Part shown: piece after piece, positions 1 through 9,800 of the stretch
Position numbering within the stretch: position 1 is the stretch's first letter
How the letters are laid out: each line of letters begins with the position of its first letter
Assembly (NCBI GenBank): GCA_016929795.1
Contig: JAFGIA010000460.1
Coordinates: forward strand, 1 to 14,702
Origin: Anaerolineae bacterium
GTDB lineage: Bacteria > Chloroflexota > Anaerolineae > JAAYZQ01
Reading direction: 5' to 3'
Length of the DNA: 14,702 nt
Made by a program: the position numbers and the translations under genes
The notes under the pieces: generated by a model
What the model saw: only the letters and a program-made list of their open reading frames with translations
Database searches by the model: none
Told to the model about the DNA's origin: nothing

Positions 1-159
1 CCAGGCGGTGACGGGGGTGCCGTCGGCGACGTCGCTGCCCCCTTCCTGCACCTTGCCATACAGCGTCGTCGGCTGCGGCGGCACGGCATTGGCGCGCGCC
101 AGAAAAGAGAGTAGCAAAAGGGCTACGAGAAAAGGAGTCAGCCGCTTGGAGTGATTCAT
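1..159 (-). CDS. Secreted protein, 3'-partial (N-terminal 53 residues with signal peptide)
   Basis: The frame opens with ATG at 157-159 and stays open for 53 codons to the left edge. The start is supported by AAGGAG six bases upstream. The N-terminus is a textbook Sec signal peptide: basic MNHSKR, hydrophobic LTPFLVALLLLSFLA, then a small-residue cleavage site after ANA (about residue 25). The mature protein begins VPPQPTTLYGKVQEGGSDV, then ADGTPVTAW. The pattern 'PP.P..LYG.V...G..V..GTPV.AW' resembles the first beta-sandwich of many secreted Chloroflexota proteins with carboxypeptidase-regulatory-like folds. That resemblance is from memory; too little is visible to name a product. It lies downstream of the giant surface-protein gene on the same strand but has its own promoter, so it is probably expressed independently. 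Confidence 0.88.
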   Translation of the reverse strand, partial: MNHSKRLTPFLVALLLLSFLARANAVPPQPTTLYGKVQEGGSDVADGTPVTAW

Positions 160-165
160 CTCACG

Positions 166-171
166 CTCCTT
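166..171 (-). promoter_or_regulatory. Shine-Dalgarno site for the secreted-protein gene
   Basis: AAGGAG on the minus strand lies exactly six bases before the ATG at 157-159. This near-perfect anti-16S match fixes the start of the signal-peptide gene. It argues against the overlapping 71-codon frame at 156-371, which has no comparable site. Confidence 0.88.
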
Positions 172-182
172 GTGATGATCTG

Positions 183-190
183 AGATCGTG
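183..190 (-). promoter_or_regulatory. Second copy of the right stem arm, near the ribosome binding site
   Basis: CACGATCT on the minus strand repeats the 3' arm of the 216-256 inverted repeat. It lies 11 bases upstream of the AAGGAG. It could compete for the same 5' arm (AGATCGTG, 248-255), giving two mutually exclusive leader structures. This is inference from complementarity only. Confidence 0.35.
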
Positions 191-215
191 CGGACCTCAG
201 AGGACCGGCGGAGGC

Positions 216-256
216 TAGATCGTGTTCAATTGCACAAACAAGGTGACCACGATCTA
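216..256 (-). promoter_or_regulatory. 9-bp perfect inverted repeat at the predicted mRNA 5' end
   Basis: On the minus strand TAGATCGTG (248-256) is followed by a 23-base loop and its exact complement CACGATCTA (216-224). The arm begins at or next to the predicted transcription start. It could be a 5' mRNA stem-loop or an operator. A further CACGATCT lies at 183-190, so the 5' arm could pair with a second site nearer the ribosome binding site. Confidence 0.55.
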
Positions 257-261
257 TCTCT

Positions 262-290
262 ATCTTAACACATCTTGAGTAGCATGACAA
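262..290 (-). promoter_or_regulatory. Sigma-70-type extended -10 promoter for the secreted-protein gene
   Basis: On the minus strand, TTGTCA (285-290, five of six matches to TTGACA) is followed by a 17-base spacer and TAAGAT (262-267, four of six matches to TATAAT). A TGT directly precedes the -10, giving an extended -10 TGn element. Transcription should begin near 255, leaving a leader of roughly 95 bases before the ATG. It sits about 90 bases beyond the stop of the giant gene, so the downstream gene need not depend on read-through. Confidence 0.72.
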
Positions 291-298
291 GTTCTGCC

Positions 299-310
299 TG
301 CATCGATGCA
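299..310. promoter_or_regulatory. 12-bp perfect palindrome upstream of the -35
   Basis: TGCATCGATGCA is self-complementary over all 12 bases. It ends eight bases upstream of the predicted -35 (285-290), where an activator or repressor could bind. A chance occurrence in a region of this size is not negligible, so regulator binding is only a possibility. Confidence 0.35.
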
Positions 311-336
311 TTCCGAAACCTCGATACGCACGTCGA

Positions 337-359
337 TCGGTGTCCTGTCGCACCACCGA
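337..359 (-). other. Short inverted repeat after the giant gene's stop; weak terminator candidate
   Basis: On the minus strand TCGGTG (354-359) pairs perfectly with CACCGA (337-342) across an 11-base loop, starting 19 bases after the TGA. It is not followed by a run of T, so it is not a classical intrinsic terminator. At best it is a weak stem that protects the 3' end or assists factor-dependent termination. Confidence 0.25.
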
Positions 360-377
360 ATTACATCCCATTGTGCT

Positions 378-899
378 TCAATATGAAACGGTCCACGTAC
401 ACTCTGTCGTCGCATGAATCCAGTAGCCCAGGCCGGGTATCATCCACTTCAAGTCGTTGACATACGACGGCAAGGATACGTTGTAGCGTTGCCATGGAAA
501 ATCTGGTCGAGTTGGATCAAAAGTCTGCACTACATCGTAGCAGCCTTCGATTGAAGTGAGTGCCTGGGTGACAGGCATCGCAACGTGTGATGGATAGCCA
601 ACCAGATTCCATCCAGCGTGTAACGGAATTGTGGTACTGGTTGGATGCGAACCAGAGATGGTGAGCGTCGCCGGCTCGGTGACGTGCAGCCACACGGCCA
701 TTGTCTCGTCTACCTGGACTAGCTCACCAGGCCAATCCTTCCACGGATCGCCTGCGGCACCGGCGTTGTACGTGCGCGCTGCGTCGCAGGTGGCGCCGAG
801 CGAGGCGAGTGTGCCGGTCAGCGTGTCGGCTGACGGTATCAGCGGCCACGAGACGAGGTTCCAGCCGCGCGCCAGGGCCACATCGAAGGTGACCTCGTC
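378..899 (-). repeat. C-terminal tandem 'GWNLVSWP' repeats (unnamed domain)
   Basis: Two units of about 80-90 residues are visible. The first reads LARGWNLVSWPLIPSADTLT ... CDAARTYN ... W, ending in VWLHVTEPATLTISG. The second reads LHAGWNLVGYPSHVAMPVTQ ... CYDVVQTFD ... W, ending in YWIHATTECTWTVSY at the stop. I recall this at C-termini of secreted Chloroflexota proteins. Its role, possibly retention or sorting, is inferred from position only. Confidence 0.6.
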
Positions 900-3800
900 G
901 GGCGGAACCGTGGGGAAGAGGATGGCGTCGGGCACCGGCTGCTTGGCAAGCCCTGCCCCCTCGTACTGCACCACCAACTCCTGGCTGCCGCCTGCCTCAA
1001 AGTAGGTGACGGCAATGGGTTGGCAACCTGCGGTGAGGTGAATGCTGCCGGCCCGCTCGCGCAGGCTGTGCAGACCGTCGTTGTCGACGACCATGGTGTC
1101 GTCGATGTAGAGCCGGCTGCCGTCGTCGGAACTGGTGTAGAAGGTGTAGACGCCCGTCGTCGCGATCGAGATGCAGCCCGTGAAGCGGAAGGCAAAGTCG
1201 TCGTCTTGGAGCCGTGGGCTGAGGGAAAAGTTCGGGATCGCACCCTGAAGCGTCGGGGGCAGCGCGTCGAAATCGGGCAAAACGCTCCAATCTCCCTCAT
1301 AGTACTCGTAGATGAGGCCATGGGTGGGCGGCGGCGAGATGGTAATGGTGTGAGTTGCGGTGACGATGTTTCCGGCGTGGCTTGCCGTAACGGTGATGAC
1401 TTCTACGCCGGGTGCATCCCAGGCAAAGGTCACTGTATCGGTCATCCCACTGACGTGGGTGACCGGGCTCTGGCTCGTGGCGTGCCAGGTGTAGGTGACA
1501 GGTTGCGCGCTGTCCACCGGTGCCGCGCTCACAGTGAACGAGTAGCCAAAGTCGGGCAATCCCTCAACAGGCCCCGTGACGCTTGCGACACACAGCCCGT
1601 TGCAGTTGTGCCAGACCCTGTTCGGTGCCGCGTTGCCCACAAAGGCGTCCAGGTCGCCATCGGCATCCAGGTCGCCGAGTGCGACGCATTCGCTGCGGAC
1701 GTTCCCTAATCGCTGTCCGGTGTCGGTAAAGTCGCCGAGACCATCGTTCAGGCAGACTCGGTTGGCAAACTGCGATACGCCAAAGGCATCCAGGTCCCCG
1801 TCGCCGTCGAGGTCACCCACCGCCACATACGTGCCGCAGTAGACCGCATCGCCCAAAGAGAAAATCCCCGTTCCATCGTTAAGCCAAATTTTCGCAGAGC
1901 TTGAAGTGCCGACGATGGCATCCAGATCAGTGTCACTGTCCACGTCACCCAGCGCGACGGTAAGACTCCAGTCATCGCCGAGAGCCTGGCCCGTAGTGGC
2001 AAAGTGTCCGTGCCCATCGTTTAGCCACACGCAGTCAGGGGCACCGGTATTGGCGACGAATGCATCGAGGTCACCATCCCCATCCAGGTCGCCGAGTGCT
2101 GCATAGCGGCTGGAGGTGGCGCCCAGTCGCTGCCCCGTATCAGAGAACTCGCCACGGCCGTTGTTCAGCCAGATCTGATCGGGCAACTCGTCGTAGCTGC
2201 CGACGTAGGCATCCAGGTCGCCGTCTCCATCCAGGTCCCCCAGGGCAAGGGCACGAGTAGACATCGTACCAAGACGCTGCCCGGTGTCGATAAAGGTACC
2301 GTTTCCTGTGTTGAGCCAGACTTGGTTAGGCTGTTCGGAAATTCGGCCCAAAAAGGCGTCGAGATCCCCATCCCCATCCAGGTCGCCAAGGGCGATGGCA
2401 AAGCAGAGATGTGGAAAGCTCTGGAAGGTGTTTGTGAAAATCCCCATCCCGTCGTTGAGCCATACCTCGGCCGCGCCGTTGCTTCCGACGAACGCATCGA
2501 GATACGTGTCGCCATTCAGATCTCCGAGGGCCACTGCGTAACTTGATGGGTTGCTCAGGCTCTCGAGTTGTTGCCCACTATCCACAAAAACCGTGCTTCC
2601 TCGGTCCACTTCCGTGCGGAACTGCCACACGGTGGGCAGGGCCAGCCTGCGGCCATCCACGCTCACCGTAGCCGTAGTGGCGCTGACGTGCACCAACTCG
2701 CCAGGCTTGAAAGGCAGTGCGGGGCTCAGCCGGACAACAGAACCTTCGACGCTGTAGGTACGAGTAAGCAGGCCGGTGGACATGCCATGCACGCCGAAGG
2801 TGCGCGTGTGCACCGTTGTCGCGTTGATGGGGTGACTATAGGTAATCGATATGCTCGTAGTCAGTGTGGCTGTGTGGCTGTTGGCGCGCGGGACAATGGC
2901 TTCAATTTGCAGGTCAGCGGGTTTGTTGAACCACACCTTGTTCGGCCCGCCATCCCATCCCCCGATTCCAACCAGGATATCGAGGTCGCCGTCACCATCC
3001 AGATCCCCGAATGCTGCCGCTTCACTGTCATCGGCTCCAAGAAGCTGACTGCTGTCTGTAAAAGCTGCAGCACCATCGTTGAGCCAGATGCGGTCGGCCG
3101 ACAGTCTCCCGAGAAAGAGGTCGAGATCTCCATCGGCGTCCACGTCACCCACGTCGACGGAGGGTCCATCCGTGTTCAGCGACTGGCTGGCACTCATGTT
3201 GCCGTGACCGTCATTTAGCCATGTTTTGCACGGCCCGCTGTTGCCGGTCAGAACGTCAAGGTCACCATCGTCATCGAAATCACCCAGAGCAACGTCGAGG
3301 GTGCTGGATGTACCAAGGAGCTGTCCCGTATCGACAAAGTACCCGGTGCCATCATTTCGCCACACGCGGTCAGGCTGACCGCCGTCGTTTCCCTCGTACG
3401 CATCGAGATCACCGTCGCCGTCGAGATCACCCAAGGCGACCCCTCGCGTAGACGATGCGCCCAGGGCCTGGCCACTATCGATGAATTCGCCTGTGCCATC
3501 ATTCAACCATACCTCATTTGGCGAGCTATCTGTGTTGCCGACAAAGGCGTCAAGGTCACCATCTCCATCCACATCGCCCAGGGCAATGGCCCGGCTGGAT
3601 CGGGAGCCCAGGTTCTGTCCGCTGTTGGTGAGCACCCCGTGTCCATCGTTGAGCCACACCTGGTTCGGCTGGCTCGCCACTCGTGCCAAAAAGACATCCA
3701 GGTCGCCGTCTCCGTCCAGGTCGCCCAGCGCCAAATCAAAGGCAAGGTGCGACAGGCTTTGACTGGTGTTGGTAAAGACACCTGTTCCATTATTCACCCA

Positions 3801-6800
3801 CACCTCTCCCGCACTGCAACTGCCGATCACCGCATCGAGATCGCCGTCACCGTCGAGGTCGCCGAGCTCGAGGGCATAGCTCTCCGGGCTGACAGGACTG
3901 ACGAGGTCATGCCCACTATCGACGAACACGCCACTTCCGCCTGCTACTGCAGCCTGGAACTGCCAGGCCGTAGGAGAGGCCGGGATATGCCCGCCCATGC
4001 TCCGCGCGCTTGTTGTGGCACTGGCCTGGATCCACTCTCCAGGCCTGAAGGGATTCGCAGGTGTCAATTGGATGGTGCCGCCCTGGACAGTGTAGGTCTC
4101 TGTCAGCAACCCGGTTTGCATGGCATGAACGGCCAGGGTGGTGGTGGTGACGCTGGCCGCATCGACGGATCGGTTATAGGTGATGGACACCACGGACGTG
4201 AGGGGAACTGTGTGGCTGTTGGCCGGCGGCGCAAAGCCAACCGGGTAGAGAGATGCCAATGTCCTGGATGCGTATACGAGCTGGCCCGGCACACTGTCAT
4301 AGTAGCTGATGTGAGGGATGTTTGCCGCGTCCAGGGCGAGAGACGGCCCTCGGCCGAGGACCACGGTCTCCACGTGCCACGTGCCGGCGTCTCGGTAAGC
4401 GTATTGAACCTGGGCGTCGGTACCATCCAGGTCGGGGTAGGTGACATGGGGTTGGTTCAGGGAGTCGAGCCGCAGCGAGATGGCTCCGTAGCCGCCGACT
4501 GCGCTGCTCACGGTTTCGCTCAGCCAGGAACTTTCGTCATTCCAGAAGTACTCGATCGTGTTGCGAGATCGGTCGATGTGGGCGATGTGAGGCAGGTTGG
4601 ATGCGTCGAGGGCGAGCGCCACCTCCCCAAAGATCTGGCCGTCGCTGTACACCGTTTCAATATGCCACGTGCCGTCGTACCATGCATACTTGAGCGCCTT
4701 GCCTGAGACGTGCGAATAGGCGATATGCGGGTGGCCTTGGGAATCGAGGGCGAGTGAAGTAAACATGCCATCGAGGGAAGGCCCGTCGATCCGTTCCAGG
4801 TGCCACGCTCCGTCGTTCCAGGCGTGCATCAACGCGTTCGCAGTGGTCCCGCTGTCCAGGTCGGTAAAGTAGCTGATGTGCGGCGCGCCGGCAGAGTCGA
4901 GGGCGAGAGAGGTCCACTTGGGCCAGCTTCCTCCACTCACCGTATCGATCTGCCATGCCGTGCCGTCGTCCTTCCCATACATCACACTGTGTGACGGTTC
5001 GTGATAGACCCAGGAAACGTGTGGGCGGCCGCCTGGATCGATGGCAAGAGAGGGCGTACCGCCGGTATTGTCCGAGCTGTGGACTGTTTCGATCTGCCAG
5101 CCTGTTCCGTCGTAGGTAGTATACTCGAGGTCCTGTCCGGCCTCGTCACGGAAAGCGATGTGGGGACGCCCGTCGCCGTCCAGGGCCAGGCTGGTCTGGA
5201 GTATCTCGTACCCGGCATCGTATGCCAGCTCCAAGTGCCACGAGCTGCTGATCTCCTCCACATAATTCACCATCACTGCGTGGTCCGCGGCTGGCATCGT
5301 TACGGTGTTGGTTGGGGATATGCTGTTGTCGTCGGCAGTGCCTGTCCAGCCACCGATGGACCAACCTCGGTCCGCAACCGCGTCGCTCAGCGCGATCTGC
5401 TCGCCCGCCATGTACTGTCCCGTAGCGCAGCCGGCTGAAGCGACCGGCACAGCGGTGGGATCGGTACCTTGGCCCGTGTGGGTAGTAGTGAGTGCGTAGC
5501 ACGGCGCCTGGATTGTCACGACCGTAGTGGCCGTGATCAGGCTCACGTTGTTGCTGGCGGTGACGATGGCGGTATAACTCCCCGGCACTGGATAGACGCG
5601 CGTTACTAGCGCACCGTTCGCTGTCGCGCCGTCACCCAATGCCCAGCTATAGGAGACGTTGCTGCCAGAGGTGATGCTGGCCGTCAGCGCGGTGGTGTCA
5701 CCCAACTGGGTGGGGCTGTCGTTGATGGCACCGAGCTCGGTGATCGGGATATCGGTGATGGTCACCGTCGTGGTTGCCGTCACTACGCTGATCGGGTTGC
5801 TGGCGGTGACGACGGCCGTGTAGATACCCACGGTCGGGTAGGTGTGTGTGACGACACTGCCACTTCCCATCTCTCCGTCTCCGAACGACCAACTGATGTC
5901 CGGATTGGAAGATGGCCACGCGCTGATGGCATACACAAGTTCGCCAGTGGTCTTTACATAAGCGATGGAGGGTTGATCGTTCGCGTCGAGAGCCAGCCGG
6001 GCACCATTCCCCTCTGCGGGCGATTCGCTGTGCCACGAGCCGCTCTCGCGGTAGGCGTAGAAGGTAGACGGACCAGTGCCATCATCGTACACGTAGCTGA
6101 TGTGTGACCGGTCGTCCCGATCCACCCCAAGGGAGCCGAGGGCGCCGGCGGGGCCGACGACCTCGCGCTGCCAGGCGCTGCCATCGTACACCATATACTC
6201 GAGTTGACCCGCAATCTGGTCGTAGTACAGGATGTGTGGACGATCGGTCGCGTCAAGTGCCAGTGCGATGGTGCCCGCCGCGTCGCCGGCGCTAAAGCTG
6301 CCGATCGTCTGAAAGTGCCAGGTGCCATCGTACCAGGCATAGTTGAGTGTGTCGTCACCATCGTATGCGTAGGCGATGTGCGGCTGGTCGGCAGAATCGA
6401 TCTCAATGGCGGTAGCGACGCCATAGTGCGCCGTTGTCTTGACCACCTCGAACTGCCATGCGGTGCCATCGTCCCAGGCGTGCATGATATTGCTCCCTAC
6501 ATCGGTCCAGTAACTCAGGTGGGGCCGGTCTGCGGAATCGAGAGCCAAGGAGATGCTCTTGGGCCAGCAGTCCGCGTGTACGGTCTCATAGTGCCAGCCT
6601 GTGCCGTCGCGATAGCCATAGATCACGCTCCGGTCACTGCCCGAATAGCGCCAGGCTGCCTGTGGTTTGCCATCGGCACCGATTGCCAGATTGAGGGTGT
6701 AGCCATTCACCGTCCTTGCGTCTATCGTCTCGGTAAGCCACTGGGTTCCGTCAAAGGAGGCGTATTGGACCGTGTGACCGGTGGTCAAGTCCTGGTAGGC

Positions 6801-9800
6801 GATGTGTGGCAGGCCCGCCGGGTCGAGGGCCAGCACAGGGGACCAGTACTCGTGCCCGTCACCGTCCACGACGTCGTGCTGCCAGTCGCGGACGGCCGTT
6901 ACGGTGGCCGTCAGGGTGGTGGGATTGCCGAGCTGTGTAGGACTGTCATTTTCGGCAGTGACGCCTGTTATCGATCCGGTTTCTCCAATCGCACCCAGCC
7001 CGTTGCTGCCTTGCCCGTAGAGGTATCCGTTTCCGTCCAGCACCAATGAGGAGCGCAGCCCGGTATCTTCCAGCTTCCATCTGACAGAACCGTCAGGATG
7101 GAGCGCGTGGACGGTACCGTCCCCGCCTGCCAGGTAGATGATGCCGTTCGCATCCACGGTCGGGGTCGTAAAGATGTTGCCGCCATTGGTAGCGTAGGTC
7201 CACAGCGAGGCACCGGTAGCAGGATCGAGGGCGTGCAGAATTCCATCACCCGACACGATATAGATCGTGCCATCGGGTCCGATGGCAGCAGAGGTGGTCA
7301 TGCTGTGCACGTCGCCCACAGCGGTAGACCACTTGAGCGTGCCGTCTGGATTCACCGCATAGAGATTGTTGTCGGCGCCACCTACATAGATGGTGCCGTT
7401 GCCGTCGACCGTCGGCGAGGATACGGTATCGCCACCGATCGGATAGGTCCACTTGTTCGTACCATCAGGGTTCACAGCGTGCAGGCTGCCCTCTTTGGCC
7501 CCCGTCGTATAGATCGTACCATCCGCTCCTACCGCAGGCGACGCGTACGATTCGTTGAACCCGGTCTGGTAGGCCCACTTGAGCGTGCCGTCCGGGTTGA
7601 TGGCGTACAGGCGCGCATCTGACGCACCGACATAGATCGTGCCGTCGGACCCGATTGCTGGCGATGAACGCACCTCTCGTGCAGGATAGCTCCACTTCAG
7701 GCTGCCGTTGGGGTTGAGGGCAAGAAGGCTGCCGTCGGAGTAGCCGTTGTGCCCGACATAGATCGTGCCGTCGGTGTAAACGGTCGGCGAGGACCAGATC
7801 ACGTTCGGGGTCGTATAAGTCCACTGCACGCTGCCGTCTGGGTTGACAGCATACAGGTGATAGTCGTTGCTGCCGACGTAGAGTGTGCCGTCGGCACCGA
7901 TCGCCGGGGTAGAGTTGCTGCCCACCGGGTTGGGGGACATCCACTTGAGCTCCGGGCTCGACGGGCCGGTGAAGGGTGCCCGGTTCGTGCGGCGCACATC
8001 GTACTGGTACATGGGCCAGATGGGCGTGGACCACGGCACAGGCACATAGTTGACCAGCGCAGTGTGGTCGCCTGCCGGCATGGTCACCGTGTTCGTCGGG
8101 GCGATGCTGGGGTCGTCGTCGGTGCCTGTCCACCCGCCGATCCGCCAGCCTGGGTCCGGTGCCGCGCCGCTCAGTCCGATCTGCTCACCGGTTACGTACT
8201 GCCCAGTCAGACAGCCGGCAGAGCTGGCCGGCGCGGCGACAGGATCCGCGCCCTGACCGGTGTGGGTCACGGTGAGCGCGTGGCAGGGCGCCTGGATCAT
8301 CACGACGGTAGTGGCCGTGATCAGGCTCACGTCGTTGTTGGCGGTGACGATGGCAGTGTAGCTTCCTGCTGTCGGATAGATGTAGGATGCCACTGCACCA
8401 ACAGCAGTTGTTTCGTCTCCCAGTGCCCAGGTGTACGACACGTTGCTGCCTGCCGTTACACTGGCCGTCAGCGTGGTCGTGCCGCCCAACTGCGTTGGAC
8501 TGTTGTTGATGGCAACCAGCCCGGTGATGGGCTCGATCGAGGTGGTGGCCGAGATCTCGTGTGTATACTCGCTCCACAGATCGTTCTGCTGATCTCCATG
8601 GGCCGGCGTGTGCGTACGCGCGACGAGGTAGTAGGTCGTGCCCGGCGCCAACCCGTCGAGTACATGGCCCGCCGCCGTCTTGTCCACCGTCGTGCCGTGC
8701 ACGGTATATGGTCCGCCGGCGGCGGTTGCATAGCTCACCTCGTAGAACCCTGCATCGGCGGTGTACGTGATCGGCGTCCACGCCAGGTCGATGCTGGTTT
8801 CAGATACGCTGGTCGCCTCGACATTTGTCGGTGGGATGGTCTGGGTGTTTGCCCAATCTGGATCTTTGACGTTCAGGAAGGCGACGAGAGCCGGGTCACT
8901 CGCGGTCAGTCCGTTGTACCCGAAATCGGTCTGCGAGATGCTGGTGACGAGGTTCGTCAGGTTGGTGAAGGAAGGCGGGATGTCACCTGTCAGCGCGTTG
9001 TCGTCGATGAGAAGCTGGCTGAGGTTTGCCAAGTTGCCGAGCTCGGCCGGCAGTGCGCCGCTCAAGCGGTTCTCATTCAGTGCCAGGTACTGGAGGTTGG
9101 CAAGGTTTCCGAGTTCGAGCGGAATGGTGCCGGTGAGCTGGTTCATCTCGAGGTGCAAGCTCGTCAGGCTCTCCAAGTTGCCGAGCGCCGGTGGGATCGG
9201 CCCAACGAACTCGTTGTCGGCCAGGTATAGGACCGTCAGGTGAGACAACGTCCCCAATTCCGGCGGGATGGTACCGCCGATTTGATTTTGGACTAAGGAC
9301 AGGGTTTGCAGCGCGTCCAGGTCGGCCATCTCGGGAGGCAGCGTGCCGGCCAACCCGTTGCGCCGCAGGTCGATCTGCGCCACGTGGTTGTCGCTGCACG
9401 TCACGCCCTTCCAGGTGCACGGCGTCGTGGTCGACAGCCAGCCCGTGTTGTCGGTCCAGCCATCGCCGCCGGTTGCATGGTACAGCGCGACGAGGGCACT
9501 GCATTCGCCATATGGGATCTCGGTGACGTCGTCGCACAGGGTGCGGGCGCCCACACTGATGGTGTGAGAAGACGTCACCATGCCGAGGGCGTTTGTCGCC
9601 GTTACCCAGACCGAATAGTCTCCGGTCACATTCCACGTGAATGACATGACATCGGCCAGGCTCGTAGCCGGGTGAGTTACGGGCACCTGGTCTGTAGCAC
9701 GCCACTCGTACGTGATCGGCAGTGTGACGTTTAGTGGTGCCACGCTGGCGGTAAAGACGTAGAGGGTGCCCGTCACTCCAACCGTGGGGCCGGCAACCAA

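Noticed and set aside
156..371. 71-codon minus-strand frame whose stop overlaps the ATG of the secreted-protein gene (ATGA)
   Set aside because: It has no ribosome binding site before its ATG and a non-protein-like composition. It spans the promoter and inverted repeats. The overlap looks accidental.
1590..4244. CRISPR array, because of regularly spaced short DNA repeats
   Set aside because: The repeats are in frame, imperfect, and encode VCBS calcium loops within a continuous protein.
3639..4706. 355-codon open frame on the plus strand
   Set aside because: It is antisense to the VCBS, SbsA and PHIAY propeller region, with low-complexity composition mirroring the repeats. No start signal was seen.
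6980..8034. PQQ-dependent dehydrogenase
   Set aside because: Only propeller blades are present. There is no catalytic Asp/Ca site context or cytochrome motif, and it is embedded in a surface protein.
7749..9230. 493-codon open frame on the plus strand
   Set aside because: It lies wholly antisense to the LRR, Fn3, PKD and PQQ coding sequence. The product is Arg/Gly/Val-rich with no domain. It is a shadow of the GC-rich giant gene.
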